Under the pieces are notes generated by a model, which was given only the letters and a program-made list of their open reading frames with translations, had not been told where the DNA came from and searched no databases. A stretch of 64,000 nt of DNA. Source: Alkaliphilus transvaalensis ATCC 700919 (GTDB lineage: Bacteria; Bacillota; Clostridia; Peptostreptococcales; Natronincolaceae). Numbering within the stretch: the first letter of the stretch is position 1; each line of letters begins with the position of its first letter. The DNA is taken from assembly GCF_000621485.1 (NCBI RefSeq), contig NZ_KK211286.1, positions 62,001-126,000 on the forward strand, written 5' to 3'. Of the stretch, positions 1 to 10,200 are shown piece after piece. The position numbers were made by a program, and so were the translations under genes.

Positions 1-1281
1 TGTGATCAACATGCTAATCAAATTCAATGGATATGGCATGGTGGGGAACCTACCTTAGTTGGACCAGATTGGTATAGAAATGTACAACCTGCTTTTTATA
101 AACATTATAGTACTAAGTTTGATCAAAGTATGCAGAGCAATGGGACTTTAATTAATGAAGACTGGTTTCAGCTGATTGATGATTATGATATACATATTGG
201 AATATCCTTTGATGCCTTTACTCAAAAGACTAGGGACATTCAATACAATTCTGTCTTTGATAATATTAAGTTGCTAGAAGAAACAGGTGACGGAGCTGGT
301 GTTATTGCAGTAATTACCAACGAAAATTATAATCGACAAATTGAACTTTACGAATACTTTAAGAAAAACTTTGATTTAAGCCCTTCATTTAACCAGATTT
401 TCAATACAGAAGATGCTATAGCCAATGGATTAACCATATCGACTGATCAATATGGAGAAGCTTTTAGAAATTTTTATAGATATTGGTTATACGACAAATC
501 AACAAATGCCCGTTCGGAAAGAACCGTTATGTCGGTAACACGTCATGTGATCGGTGACAGACAAGTGGTATGTACCCATTCAGATTGCAGGCACAGCTGG
601 TTAGGGATATCCCCTACAGGTGAAATAAAACCTTGTGACCGTAACTTTAATGAGAATTATGTGCTGGGTAATATAATGGACTATAACTCTATTCAAGAGG
701 TTTATGAGAGTGAAAACTTTAGAAAGTATTATGTAGAAGTAGAAGAAAGGTTTAAAAATCATTGCGAGCCTTGTGGTTATTTAGCGTATTGCAAAGGTGG
801 GTGTAATGCCAATTCAGTAGAATCGTCGGGGAGTGCAGCCGGAATAGATGAAACCTATTGTACTATGTTTAGACAGAAGTTTAATATTGTCTACGACGAA
901 CTAAGAAAAGTTGATTTATATAAAGATCAATTAAACTTCAACCTATATAACTTGTTTGCAACCCATCCCTTTTTTCCTATTGTCGAGATTAAACAGTTTT
1001 TAACAAGATTAGGATACGACACCTCATGGGACTACTCAACAGAGGAAAAGCTGTTACTAGAGTCTACAGAATTTAAGGTCTTTAGGGTTTTTAATATCTA
1101 TAAAGGTACAAAGTTAGATGGACATACAGACCATGTAAATTATCCTATTGATAGTTGTAATTGCAATGACTTTAATAGCTTAAAACTTAAACGATTAGAG
1201 GTATTAAAGGAAATCTATAGCTGTAACATTGAAACCATTGAAGAACTGATAGGAAAACAATTTAGAAGGGTGGTAGGCTAA
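1..1281 (+). CDS. Radical SAM/SPASM maturase, 5' end cut off by window edge
   Basis: The reading frame is open from base 1, so the gene starts outside the window; the first internal Met at 130 is not the start. Codons 13-17 read HGGEP, the Gly-rich S-adenosylmethionine-binding motif of anaerobic sulfatase-maturase-like radical SAM enzymes. The CxxxCxxC [4Fe-4S] motif must lie upstream. A SPASM-type region follows from about codon 191 (CTHSDC, then KPCDRN, CEPCGYLAYCKGGC and a last YC near codon 289), which normally ligates two auxiliary clusters used in peptide modification. About 135 residues follow without recognised motifs. The stop is directly followed by the next start, so it belongs to one operon with the genes to about 10.5 kb. 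Family call is firm; the substrate is inferred from context to be the downstream His-Xaa-Asn protein. Confidence 0.9.
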   Translation, partial: CDQHANQIQWIWHGGEPTLVGPDWYRNVQPAFYKHYSTKFDQSMQSNGTLINEDWFQLIDDYDIHIGISFDAFTQKTRDIQYNSVFDNIKLLEETGDGAGVIAVITNENYNRQIELYEYFKKNFDLSPSFNQIFNTEDAIANGLTISTDQYGEAFRNFYRYWLYDKSTNARSERTVMSVTRHVIGDRQVVCTHSDCRHSWLGISPTGEIKPCDRNFNENYVLGNIMDYNSIQEVYESENFRKYYVEVEERFKNHCEPCGYLAYCKGGCNANSVESSGSAAGIDETYCTMFRQKFNIVYDELRKVDLYKDQLNFNLYNLFATHPFFPIVEIKQFLTRLGYDTSWDYSTEEKLLLESTEFKVFRVFNIYKGTKLDGHTDHVNYPIDSCNCNDFNSLKLKRLEVLKEIYSCNIETIEELIGKQFRRVVG

Positions 1282-1482
1282 ATGAACTTAAAGAAGGTAG
1301 AGGAATTAAACCTTTTTAGAAAAGTCTGTGGTAGTAATAGAATAACGCTTAGCGAACACCAAAATGTTAGTAATGGAAATAGGAAAAAAGATGGTATCTA
1401 TAACCAGCAGATTAATATAGCTAAGCTTAGGGATTATTTAAGTCGAGAGGAGGTAGACTTTAGTGACTGGAGGAACCTATGA
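1282..1482 (+). CDS. Small protein of unknown function (66 aa) in radical SAM operon
   Basis: ATG begins immediately after the stop of the upstream maturase and is preceded by a GGGTGG ribosome binding site. The end overlaps the start of the next radical SAM gene by 20 bases, which argues for a translated, coupled cistron. The product is charged (KK, RKK, REE), has one Cys near residue 16 and no signal peptide or membrane segment. I do not recognise a family. Position suggests an accessory protein such as a peptide-binding or scaffold subunit. A RiPP precursor is less likely because there is no clear leader/core division. Confidence 0.6.
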   Translation: MNLKKVEELNLFRKVCGSNRITLSEHQNVSNGNRKKDGIYNQQINIAKLRDYLSREEVDFSDWRNL

Positions 1483-2476
1483 CTTAAAGGTTGGCTATAC
1501 CTGCAATAATTATTGTTTTCATTGTGTGGTGGAGCCTAACAAGAAAAAATATAAAGTAGAGCATGAAGATAAAAGTATGGACTTGACCTATGGAGAGATT
1601 ATTAACCTATTTAATAGTAGTGACTTTATTAATTCCGAACAAGTGACTTTAACTGGTGGGGAGATCACCTTAAGAAAAGATTTCATGAGAATTATAAAGT
1701 ACATTCATAGTCATTTTCCTAAAAAGAGAATAGCAATTCAAACCAATGGTCGATTGCTAAAATCTTATGTAGAAGAGATTAAAAACATGGGTGCTAATGT
1801 CTTTTATGTGGTAGCACTACATTCAACCGCTGAAGATATTCATAATAGAATAACCGATTGTAAGCAAGTGAACGGTAGTCCTTTTAAAGAGACGTGGGAG
1901 ACTTTGAAAGAAATAAAAAGGGTATATGGAGGTTTTAATAAAGTTGCAAGAATTGAGATCGTATTATCCTCTTTAAATCTATATAACCTTCCTATCACAA
2001 TAAAAGAACTTTATGAGAATGATATATGTAATATTGGGGTTTCTTATCCTCATTTAGATGGCTTTTATCTTGATGACCCTGTTTATGCTCAGAAAATTGG
2101 TTTCTCCTACGGGGAGTTAAAGAAGGTTTTACCAGAGGTATACCGTTATGCTAAAGAGAGACCTAACTTATATCTACATTTTGAGAAGGTACCAGCCTGT
2201 ATGTGGCGAGATGAAAAAAATGGTCTACTAGCATCTTTAGACAACTTAGGAAGTATGGAACATGGATTGAATGAAAATGTGACAGTTACCTACCCAGAGA
2301 GCACAAATAATAATTTTATACAATCCTATGCTAATATGCATAAGAAAGCAGCTGTTTGCTCGAGTTGTGCCTACTCAAAGTGTTGTTTAGGTGTTTGGTT
2401 TGAATCGATAGAAATGTTTGGTGAAGATGGCTTTACGCCTATTACAAATGAAGAGTTAAACAAGGGGGTGGCATAG
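1463..2476 (+). CDS. Radical SAM protein with C-terminal Cys cluster
   Basis: The GTG start at 1463 follows a GAGAGGAGG ribosome binding site (1445-1453) with 9-base spacing. CNNYCFHC at residues 14-21 is the CxxxCxxC [4Fe-4S] motif, placed unusually near the N terminus. LTGGEITL around residue 65 is the Gly-rich SAM motif. CSSCAYSKCC at residues 299-308 gives four Cys that probably hold an auxiliary cluster, as in twitch/SPASM-like enzymes. The 337-residue length is normal for peptide-modifying radical SAM enzymes. It lies within a coupled operon of three radical SAM genes and a surface repeat protein, so a role in modifying that protein is inferred. The exact chemistry cannot be read. Confidence 0.9.
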   Translation: MTGGTYDLKVGYTCNNYCFHCVVEPNKKKYKVEHEDKSMDLTYGEIINLFNSSDFINSEQVTLTGGEITLRKDFMRIIKYIHSHFPKKRIAIQTNGRLLKSYVEEIKNMGANVFYVVALHSTAEDIHNRITDCKQVNGSPFKETWETLKEIKRVYGGFNKVARIEIVLSSLNLYNLPITIKELYENDICNIGVSYPHLDGFYLDDPVYAQKIGFSYGELKKVLPEVYRYAKERPNLYLHFEKVPACMWRDEKNGLLASLDNLGSMEHGLNENVTVTYPESTNNNFIQSYANMHKKAAVCSSCAYSKCCLGVWFESIEMFGEDGFTPITNEELNKGVA

Positions 2477-2477
2477 G

Positions 2478-3314
2478 ATGTATTATATTAAATTGCAAGG
2501 GATAGAAAATAGAGAAATTTTAAGAAATATATATCAATCTATAGATGTATTTCGATTAAGCAATAGAAGTTTTCTGCTTTACGAAATTCCTTACACTACA
2601 ACTATCCCGATAAAGGAGATCAAGGCCCATGCTTTCTTGATTGATTTAAACTTATATAATAGTGAAGATGAGGAGTTATTAGAGGATTTAGTCTTTGATT
2701 TAATAGAGGTTAGGAGTAATGTACTGGTGAAATTTAGTGGAGATAATGCAGTCAACGTTATGTTTACAGAATTATATAGGGCCCATGGACTGAATGTTAT
2801 ACCATGGTCGAATGAATTTTTAGAAAAAGAAATAACTATTCAAGACTTAGGCTACACAGAATTACAAATTATCAATGAAATTTTTGAATTGCCAGTAGCT
2901 ACTTTACAGTTTAGTGAAGGAGACTTTATCATTAAGCTTATTGTAGGTAAGGATGGCATTGTAACTAATGAAGAAGGGACTGTAATAGGAGAATTACAAA
3001 AGGAATACTTAATCGAAATTTTACATAAGAAACCAGATCACTTTAGGGATAAAATTAGCAAAGTACTTAATGACTATAATCTTGATACACCCTTTACACC
3101 AAAGTTTTATGAGCCTTGGCCATTTCTATTAGATGAAGATAATGTTACGGAGAAGATCATTGATTACAAATACAAAGTATTTAATTTTATTAAAAATATT
3201 GAACCTAAAGACTATCCTAATTTACCTCACGAAGTAGTTAAGATACTTAATGAGAACAACTATATTCAAATGAAGGATATTGTGAATGTTCTAGAAGAAA
3301 GTGGGGCGAATTAG
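2478..3314 (+). CDS. Unknown 278-aa protein of the radical SAM operon
   Basis: ATG at 2478 follows a GGGGGTGG ribosome binding site, two bases after the upstream stop. The product is soluble and acidic, with no signal peptide, no membrane segment and no Cys cluster. I recognise no family. The N-terminal half alternates short beta/alpha segments; the C-terminal third is helical. Its place between two radical SAM genes, with a one-base overlap (TAGTG) to the next gene, suggests a dedicated partner. That could be a substrate-recognition or scaffold protein like the small partners of other radical SAM maturation systems. This role is inference only. Confidence 0.8.
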   Translation: MYYIKLQGIENREILRNIYQSIDVFRLSNRSFLLYEIPYTTTIPIKEIKAHAFLIDLNLYNSEDEELLEDLVFDLIEVRSNVLVKFSGDNAVNVMFTELYRAHGLNVIPWSNEFLEKEITIQDLGYTELQIINEIFELPVATLQFSEGDFIIKLIVGKDGIVTNEEGTVIGELQKEYLIEILHKKPDHFRDKISKVLNDYNLDTPFTPKFYEPWPFLLDEDNVTEKIIDYKYKVFNFIKNIEPKDYPNLPHEVVKILNENNYIQMKDIVNVLEESGAN

Positions 3315-4258
3315 TGGAATTCCAATTTAACGGCAATATGTTTGATATTAACAATATGCTAAATAGAATGGATTTTAAAGCGGTCTTTGAAAAGATGCAA
3401 AGTGAAATAAAAGAGGATTTAGTTTTTAGAGATAGTGGTATGACAGTATTAACGAAATCATCTCATCAACTTTCTAAAGGTTGTGAAGCCTGTAAAACAG
3501 GTACTTGGTGGTGTTTATTTATGGGGAGTGAATGTAATGCTACTTGTAAGTTTTGTCCTCAATCTAAAAAGGAAGAGAATTTAAAGCGTTGGACACATCC
3601 AAGAACAATAACAAACTATTGGATAGATGATGTGAAATTTTATTTCAACGAGTATATCAATACCATTAATGGCGTTAGCTATTCTGGAGGAGAACCTTTT
3701 TTATACTTAGAAAAAATTATAGAGATTGCAGAGCATATCGTAAAAACTAAAGAAGACACATATCAATGGGTTTATACCAATGGCAAACTAATAAACAAAG
3801 AAAAATTACTTAGACTAAAGGACTGCGGGATTAAAGAAGTGAGAGTTGATTTAGCTGCTACTGATTTTGATGTTGGTGTTATAAAAAAGCTTTCCTTAAT
3901 AAGAGAAGTAATAGGAAAAGTAACAGTAGAAGTGCCTTCAATACCCATTACTTTCAAAAACCTTATAGGAGATAAAGTTTTTGATGAAATAATTAGCATG
4001 GGAGTAGAACAATTAAATTTAGCAGAACTTCAACTAAGTCAACCTATTAATTGGGAGATCTACGCTACCGGAGAAGATGTTTATCATTATGACTCTAAAT
4101 TTCAAAACACCTATGCACCTGTCTACAGTAGAATAATCACTTTGAATATTATGAAATATGTTATTGAGAACAAATTAGATATATTAGTTAACGATTGTTC
4201 TATTGATGCAAAACATTTACAAATACTAAAAAGAAAACAAACGGACATTATTAATTAG
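3314..4258 (+). CDS. Radical SAM protein with extra N-terminal cysteines
   Basis: The GTG start overlaps the previous stop by one base. CNATCKFC at residues 74-81 is the CxxxCxxC cluster motif, followed by SYSGGEPFL near residue 121 for SAM binding. Just ahead sit three further Cys (57, 60, 67) in a GCxxCxxGxWWC arrangement, which could hold a second metal site. The 314-residue product lacks a C-terminal SPASM region. It is the last of three radical SAM genes and ends 23 bases before the His-Xaa-Asn surface protein. The radical SAM call is firm; the substrate is inferred from context. Confidence 0.9.
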   Translation: MEFQFNGNMFDINNMLNRMDFKAVFEKMQSEIKEDLVFRDSGMTVLTKSSHQLSKGCEACKTGTWWCLFMGSECNATCKFCPQSKKEENLKRWTHPRTITNYWIDDVKFYFNEYINTINGVSYSGGEPFLYLEKIIEIAEHIVKTKEDTYQWVYTNGKLINKEKLLRLKDCGIKEVRVDLAATDFDVGVIKKLSLIREVIGKVTVEVPSIPITFKNLIGDKVFDEIISMGVEQLNLAELQLSQPINWEIYATGEDVYHYDSKFQNTYAPVYSRIITLNIMKYVIENKLDILVNDCSIDAKHLQILKRKQTDIIN

Positions 4259-4281
4259 TTTGAAAGGGGGATAAAAAAATT

Positions 4282-7200
4282 ATGTTAAATGTTACAATGG
4301 CTTTTAATCCTATTGTTTTTAATGATTGGATTAACAGTAGGCTACAAGAAGAAAACAGTAAATCTGACGTAGAATTTAATCACTTATTAGATACTACAAA
4401 CCATAATAATACCAATCCACATGCTAATAATCATGGGAATAATAGTCCCCATGATAATGGGTATTGGCATTCTAATGGTGGCGGGGGACATAGTAATAGT
4501 GGAAGTCCACATTCTAATGGTACAGGGCCGCATAGCAATGGAACGCATGATCATCATAATTATCCTGCGGTACACTCTAATTATACAGGGCCTTTGTATC
4601 CTGGAGGTCACCATAATGGTATAAGAGTACATGAAGATGGTGGCGGTCATTATAACTCTGCTCCCCACTCAAACTCAGGAGGAAATCACAACAACACTTC
4701 CTCACCTCACAACAACAACAGTCCTCACGACAATGGTTATTACCATAATAACTCAGGACATAGTAATGTGACTCATAACAATACAGGCTTCGACCACCAA
4801 AACTACATCCCAACAATTCCTGAACTTTTTCAGTTAGACCATACTGATAGGGTAAAGGATACAATTACAATTGGAATCTTCAGCTATGACAGAAATGTTA
4901 AACCAGCGGGGTCTACAGATGCCGCCAGTAGAACAATAAAGTACAACTTAAGAATTAGAAAGGTGAAAAACCTCGATGGTACACCAACTGTATCTGCGTG
5001 GCGAAACCTGTTAACTAATTCTACTAATAACACATTCGAATTAAATACTAAAAACCCTCTAGGGGCAGGATTAAATGATGGTATTTATGAACTAGAGGTC
5101 TGGGGACTTAATGATCCTCGCAGTCAAAATGGAGTTGCAAAGCAGTATGTAGGTGAGAAAAAGGTTATTGAGATTGTTATTAATCAGAATATGGCTCCTG
5201 AGCTAAGGGTTAGAAATGGAAACGAGTTTATTAACTTTATTTTCGGACCAGATGGAGCAATAGATGTTAATGATGGATTCATTTCATATACGGATACCCT
5301 CTATACTGAAGCTTCTGGAGAACAACAAGCAGGAATTTTTGTGTCAGTTGAAATGAAGGATAATGATACAGACAACTGGCAAAAAGGTTGGACATACTTA
5401 GTTGATTCAAACAATCAAGAAATAGCAGGAACAAGAGTTAGTATTATGTGGGATTCGGGCGAAGTTGCGAGATCTAATGGTAGTTTTGTAAATGGATATG
5501 CTTTTATTGCTAAAGATAAATTTGTGAATGAGGTGCTTAAACTTGAAGGTGCTAAGGTAGTTGTGGCGGTTCAAGATTTTATGAATGAAGCATGTACCAA
5601 CCCTGCAGGTGAAGTAATTACGCTACACACGATTTCTGCAAGTGAACTAACCAATCTCTCTTTCCATATAGATACAGTTAAGCCTAATGTAGTATCAAAT
5701 AATGAAGATTATGATTGGAAGAAAGAAGATATCGATGTATCCCTAACCTATACAGATGATAGAACAGGTATGGGAGTTACAGAATATGCTATTACCGATA
5801 ATGCTACAGAGCCTAATGAATGGCTGACATATGCAGGTGCAATAAATATTAATATTGATGGAGTATATTATATTCATTATAGGGCAGTAGATCGAGTTGG
5901 TAATGAACAAAAGGGCTACTTTGGTCCATATCAAAGAGATACGATATTACCTCAGTTTACTAATGACAATTTAAATTATGACTGGACTAATGAAAACTTA
6001 GAAATTAATATTACTATTGATGAAATCGGTCTTAGTGGTATCAAGTCCTTTGAATATGCTATATCTGATAGCGATATTCCTGTAGCTGATGGATGGGCTC
6101 CTTATGTAGATAAGCTTGCTATCGACATTGATGGTCAATATTACTTACATATTAAAGTAATTGATAATGCAGGGAATGAAGCCTATGAGCTATATGGTCC
6201 TTATAGACTTGATAAGCAAGCTCCTTCAGTAGTGACAGACAACGAGGACTACGATTGGAAGAATACTGATATAGAAGTTAATTTAACCTATCTTCAAAAT
6301 GGTCTAAGTAATATAGCATCTACTAAATACTTTATTAGCGATCATGCTAATACTAACCATATTGAAGAAGCCGAATGGCTAGACTATACTGATTCAATAA
6401 CTATTGATACTGATGGCAGTTATTTTATACATTACATGGTTAAGAACGAAGCAGGAACAATCATTAAGGGTGTATATGGCCCATATCAAAGGGATACAGT
6501 TCCACCTAGCATAACGATTATTGGCGAAAATGGGACAGGTTCAGATATCTATAAGTATGTAAATGAAATAAATTTAGATTTATTATTAGAAGATCATACT
6601 GGACTGACTGGATATTTTGGTGTTGTTACTACACAAGGGGAAGTTCCAACAGAGGTATATTCATTCGATACCGACGAAGGCATTACCTATACAGGGGATG
6701 GTACTGATGGATTACAACACTATTATGTATATATTAAAGTAATTGACGAGGCTGGAAATGAAACTCAAGCATGGAGTGAGGTTTATAAGTTTAACAACAC
6801 AGCGCCTACAGTAAATGATGTTAATTTATCCTTAACAGATGGATATCTACAAGGGTTAGTAGAATATAACTTCTCTAGTGATTGTGAAATAAATACAGAA
6901 TTGGCTGAAGATACTTTGACCTATCGCATCTATCAAAAAAAGGTAGGGGAGGTTGATTTTAAGTTAGTAGCAGAGAGTATATTTGACCCTAATCATCAAG
7001 AAATAGACAGACACAAGTTATTTATAGACTATTATATTGCAGAATATCAACATAATGAAGGGTATCTAATCTACTTTGAGATTGAAGACCTTGCAGGAAA
7101 TATAAGGGCTTATCCTTTAGAAGGTGAATCTACTATAAAATCTCTAGAACTTACTGTACGAAAGGAGATAGCAGACTTAGAAATCATTTCTATTGGAGAT

Positions 7201-10200
7201 ATTATGATGTTTAATGACAGAATCATATTAGGCTATAACAAAGAAATCGAGTTAAATGTAACTGCTACTTTTGTTGATGATACGACAATGAGTTTATATC
7301 CAAACGTAACTTGGGAGATATCTAATTCTTCTATTGCAACATTAACACCAATAGGGGATACAGGCAGGGTAAATTTAATTGCTTCGGAGATAGGAGACCT
7401 TGTAATAACAGTTACAGATCACTTGACTGGACTCACCTTTGAAAAGGAAATTGAAATTTTAAAACCTGTAGAAAACTTCATAATGCTAAATGACCTAGAA
7501 TTGATTTATGGAGATAGCATTACTATAAATGTGGATGCCACTTTAGAAGATGGAACCCTCTATGAAAACTATCCATATTTCTATATTACAGCAGATGATG
7601 ACAGTCTTGTAGATATTAATGGTAAGGAGATTACTTCAACTGGACTGGGCGCGACAATGATCATGATAACCGATGCCTTTGATTCTTCTAAATCTGTTTC
7701 CTTTAAATTATTGATTAAAAAATCTCCACTGCAGAGATTAGAAGATATTGTCATTCCAACCGATACTCCAGTACCGACTATTGACTTACCAGAATTAGAA
7801 CCAGGACAAAGCTATATTATTACTGTTACCCATCAACCATCAGATGAAGTAGTTATTATTGAAGCTGTTGAGGGTGGTAGTATAACTTTAGAGGATCTAC
7901 TAGAAGGGCATGATTATGATATAAAGTTTGAGGTTGTAGATTGTGATGGTACTCAATTGGCTGAAAAGACTATCAACTATACAGTCATCGATATAACACC
8001 ACCTGTAATTGAGGGGGCCTATATGCTTGGTGGCAAATTATATATTCTAGCTACTGATAACTATAAACTTCACAATACTCCCTATGGCTTTACTATACTG
8101 AATGAAGGTAATGGAACATTAATGTTAAGTGTCCAAGAAGATCCTTATGGTAGTATCATTTTAGTTTCCGACAATGGACAGAGTGTAACCAATACTAATT
8201 TCATCGCTGACAATAACATTCAGGTAGCAGCTCCTAAAACAGTAATTGTTAAGGTGATTGACCATTACCTAAACAATACAGAAATGGAATTAGAGGTAAA
8301 TAGGGCAAATCAAGTCGTATATGGCGTGGTACCACAAGAGATTATAAATCAAATAAACTATGCTAATAATCCACCGTCGGCTCCATCGAGACCGCCATCT
8401 TCAGTAGTGACAGAAACTCCATTACCACAAGAAGTCATTACAATAATAGAAAATGTCTTAGGAGATGGAAACTTAAAAGTAGATCCTATGCCGAGTGCAC
8501 CAAATTCGGGTACTGGTAGCTTGCAGGTACAAACGGGAAAATATATTGATGAATTGCAGAAGAGTTTAAATAAGCATAACTACAAAGGACAACTATACTA
8601 CCGAATTGATGTAATTGAAAAGGGTGTAAATAGACTAGTCTATACAAATACGGTTGATGATATTTCAAATATTGTCATTCCTGGATTATTAGATTCTACC
8701 ACGTATATTGTACGAGTTAGTATAGTCCATGATGGAACTAGATTAGCTTTTAAAGAGATTGAAAAACAAACAGGAGATGCTACACCACCTGTAATAGAAA
8801 AGGTAATAATTAGTAACGGTATGCTACAGGTATTTGCGACAGATAATATTGCGCTACATGATGCAGCATATCAATACCAATTGCAAATGGGAGGCTCTAC
8901 TATAGTATTTAACCCATTCGGGCATGAGAAAATCAATGGGATGGAAGTTGTATCTATTGATTTGGCTTCAATACTAGCATCTAATTGGAATCATCAAGCT
9001 TGGACTTCTGAATCTCGTCTATCTGGTTTAGATGTAGGAACTAGAGTACGAATAACAGTAAGAGACCATGCCAATAACTACACGATCACCGATGTTGATG
9101 TTAATGCTAACGGTACCTTCTTTGATACTGTAAATGGGAATCAACCACTTAATTTAAAACCTAATCAATCAGTAGAATTAGAAGCTATATTAGCAGATTT
9201 AATTAATAAATATAATCAAAATAATCCAGACAACCCATTGAATATTAATGAAATTAATCTAGATGATTTTGATATAAGGTTAAGCGATCCATCATTAGCT
9301 TATTTTGAAAATGGAAGATTAGTTACAAGAGGTAATGGTTATTTAGTTGTTACTTTTAGAGATAAACAAACAGGCACCCTTTACAAATATGGTATTTATG
9401 TTTCAGATGTAGAGCATTTTGATAGAAGAATTATAATTCAAACCAATTCTGAAACCAATATAGATCTTGCCTTCTCTCAAGTCATTGAGCGGGAGTTCGG
9501 AGAAGAATTACACAACATTATTAATATAAATGAAGAATTAGGAGAAATAATCGAGTTAGATAATAAAGATAGAATTTATACTGCATTTGATCAGGAAGGA
9601 TTGGCACAGCTTATTTTGACCAATGGAAGGAAGAAAGTACCGGTATATGTAATTATAGTAAATGACAAATTCCCTGAATCAAACATTGAGCGAATGATTA
9701 CAAAGCTGGCATTTGTAGTAAAAGAAGGAGATGTAGTAGATGCAAAGGATATTTCAGTATTCTACAACGAGTATTTTGATTCGGCTAACACAGATTACTT
9801 AATCATTGAAACTACAAATAATTCTGCAATTGTAGAAGGAACTGAAATAAGAGCAGTAAAGGAAGGATTGGCTCGTATTAATGTTATTGATCTGGTTACT
9901 CAAAAAATGGAGATTATTGATTTTAGAGTAATTGCCATAACTGAAAAACAAGAACATGAAATTAAACCTCAAGATATTATCGGACATTGGGGAGAGGAAG
10001 AGATAAAGAATATTTTAAGTAGAGGACTGTTAGAAGATTTAAATACTTCAAGTTTCAGACCTAATGAATTTGTTACTAGAGAAGAGTTATTAAAATATTA
10101 TAGTCAACTAAAGGTTTATTTAAGGGATAACGCTATCCAAAGACGTAATGTATTGGCGCTAGAAATTAACAAAGAGGATATTAATTATCACCATATCATG

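Noticed and set aside
1282-1482. 66-aa protein as a RiPP precursor
   Set aside because: No leader/core division, no repeated core residues and only one Cys; the neighbouring H-x-N protein is a better substrate.
4402-4803. Possible CRISPR or DNA tandem repeat
   Set aside because: The repetition is at the protein level (H-x-N); DNA units vary in length and codon, with no constant repeat and spacer pattern.
4402-4803. Calling it a standard His-Xaa-Ser system
   Set aside because: The third position is Asn in 20 triplets, not Ser, the enzyme set differs, and the protein has an SLH end; only an analogy is claimed.
4387-4864. Open frames on both strands across the His-Xaa-Asn region
   Set aside because: They are shadows of the giant gene. 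Its cat/aat-rich codons leave other frames open; the products are Ile/Met-rich and have no ribosome binding site.
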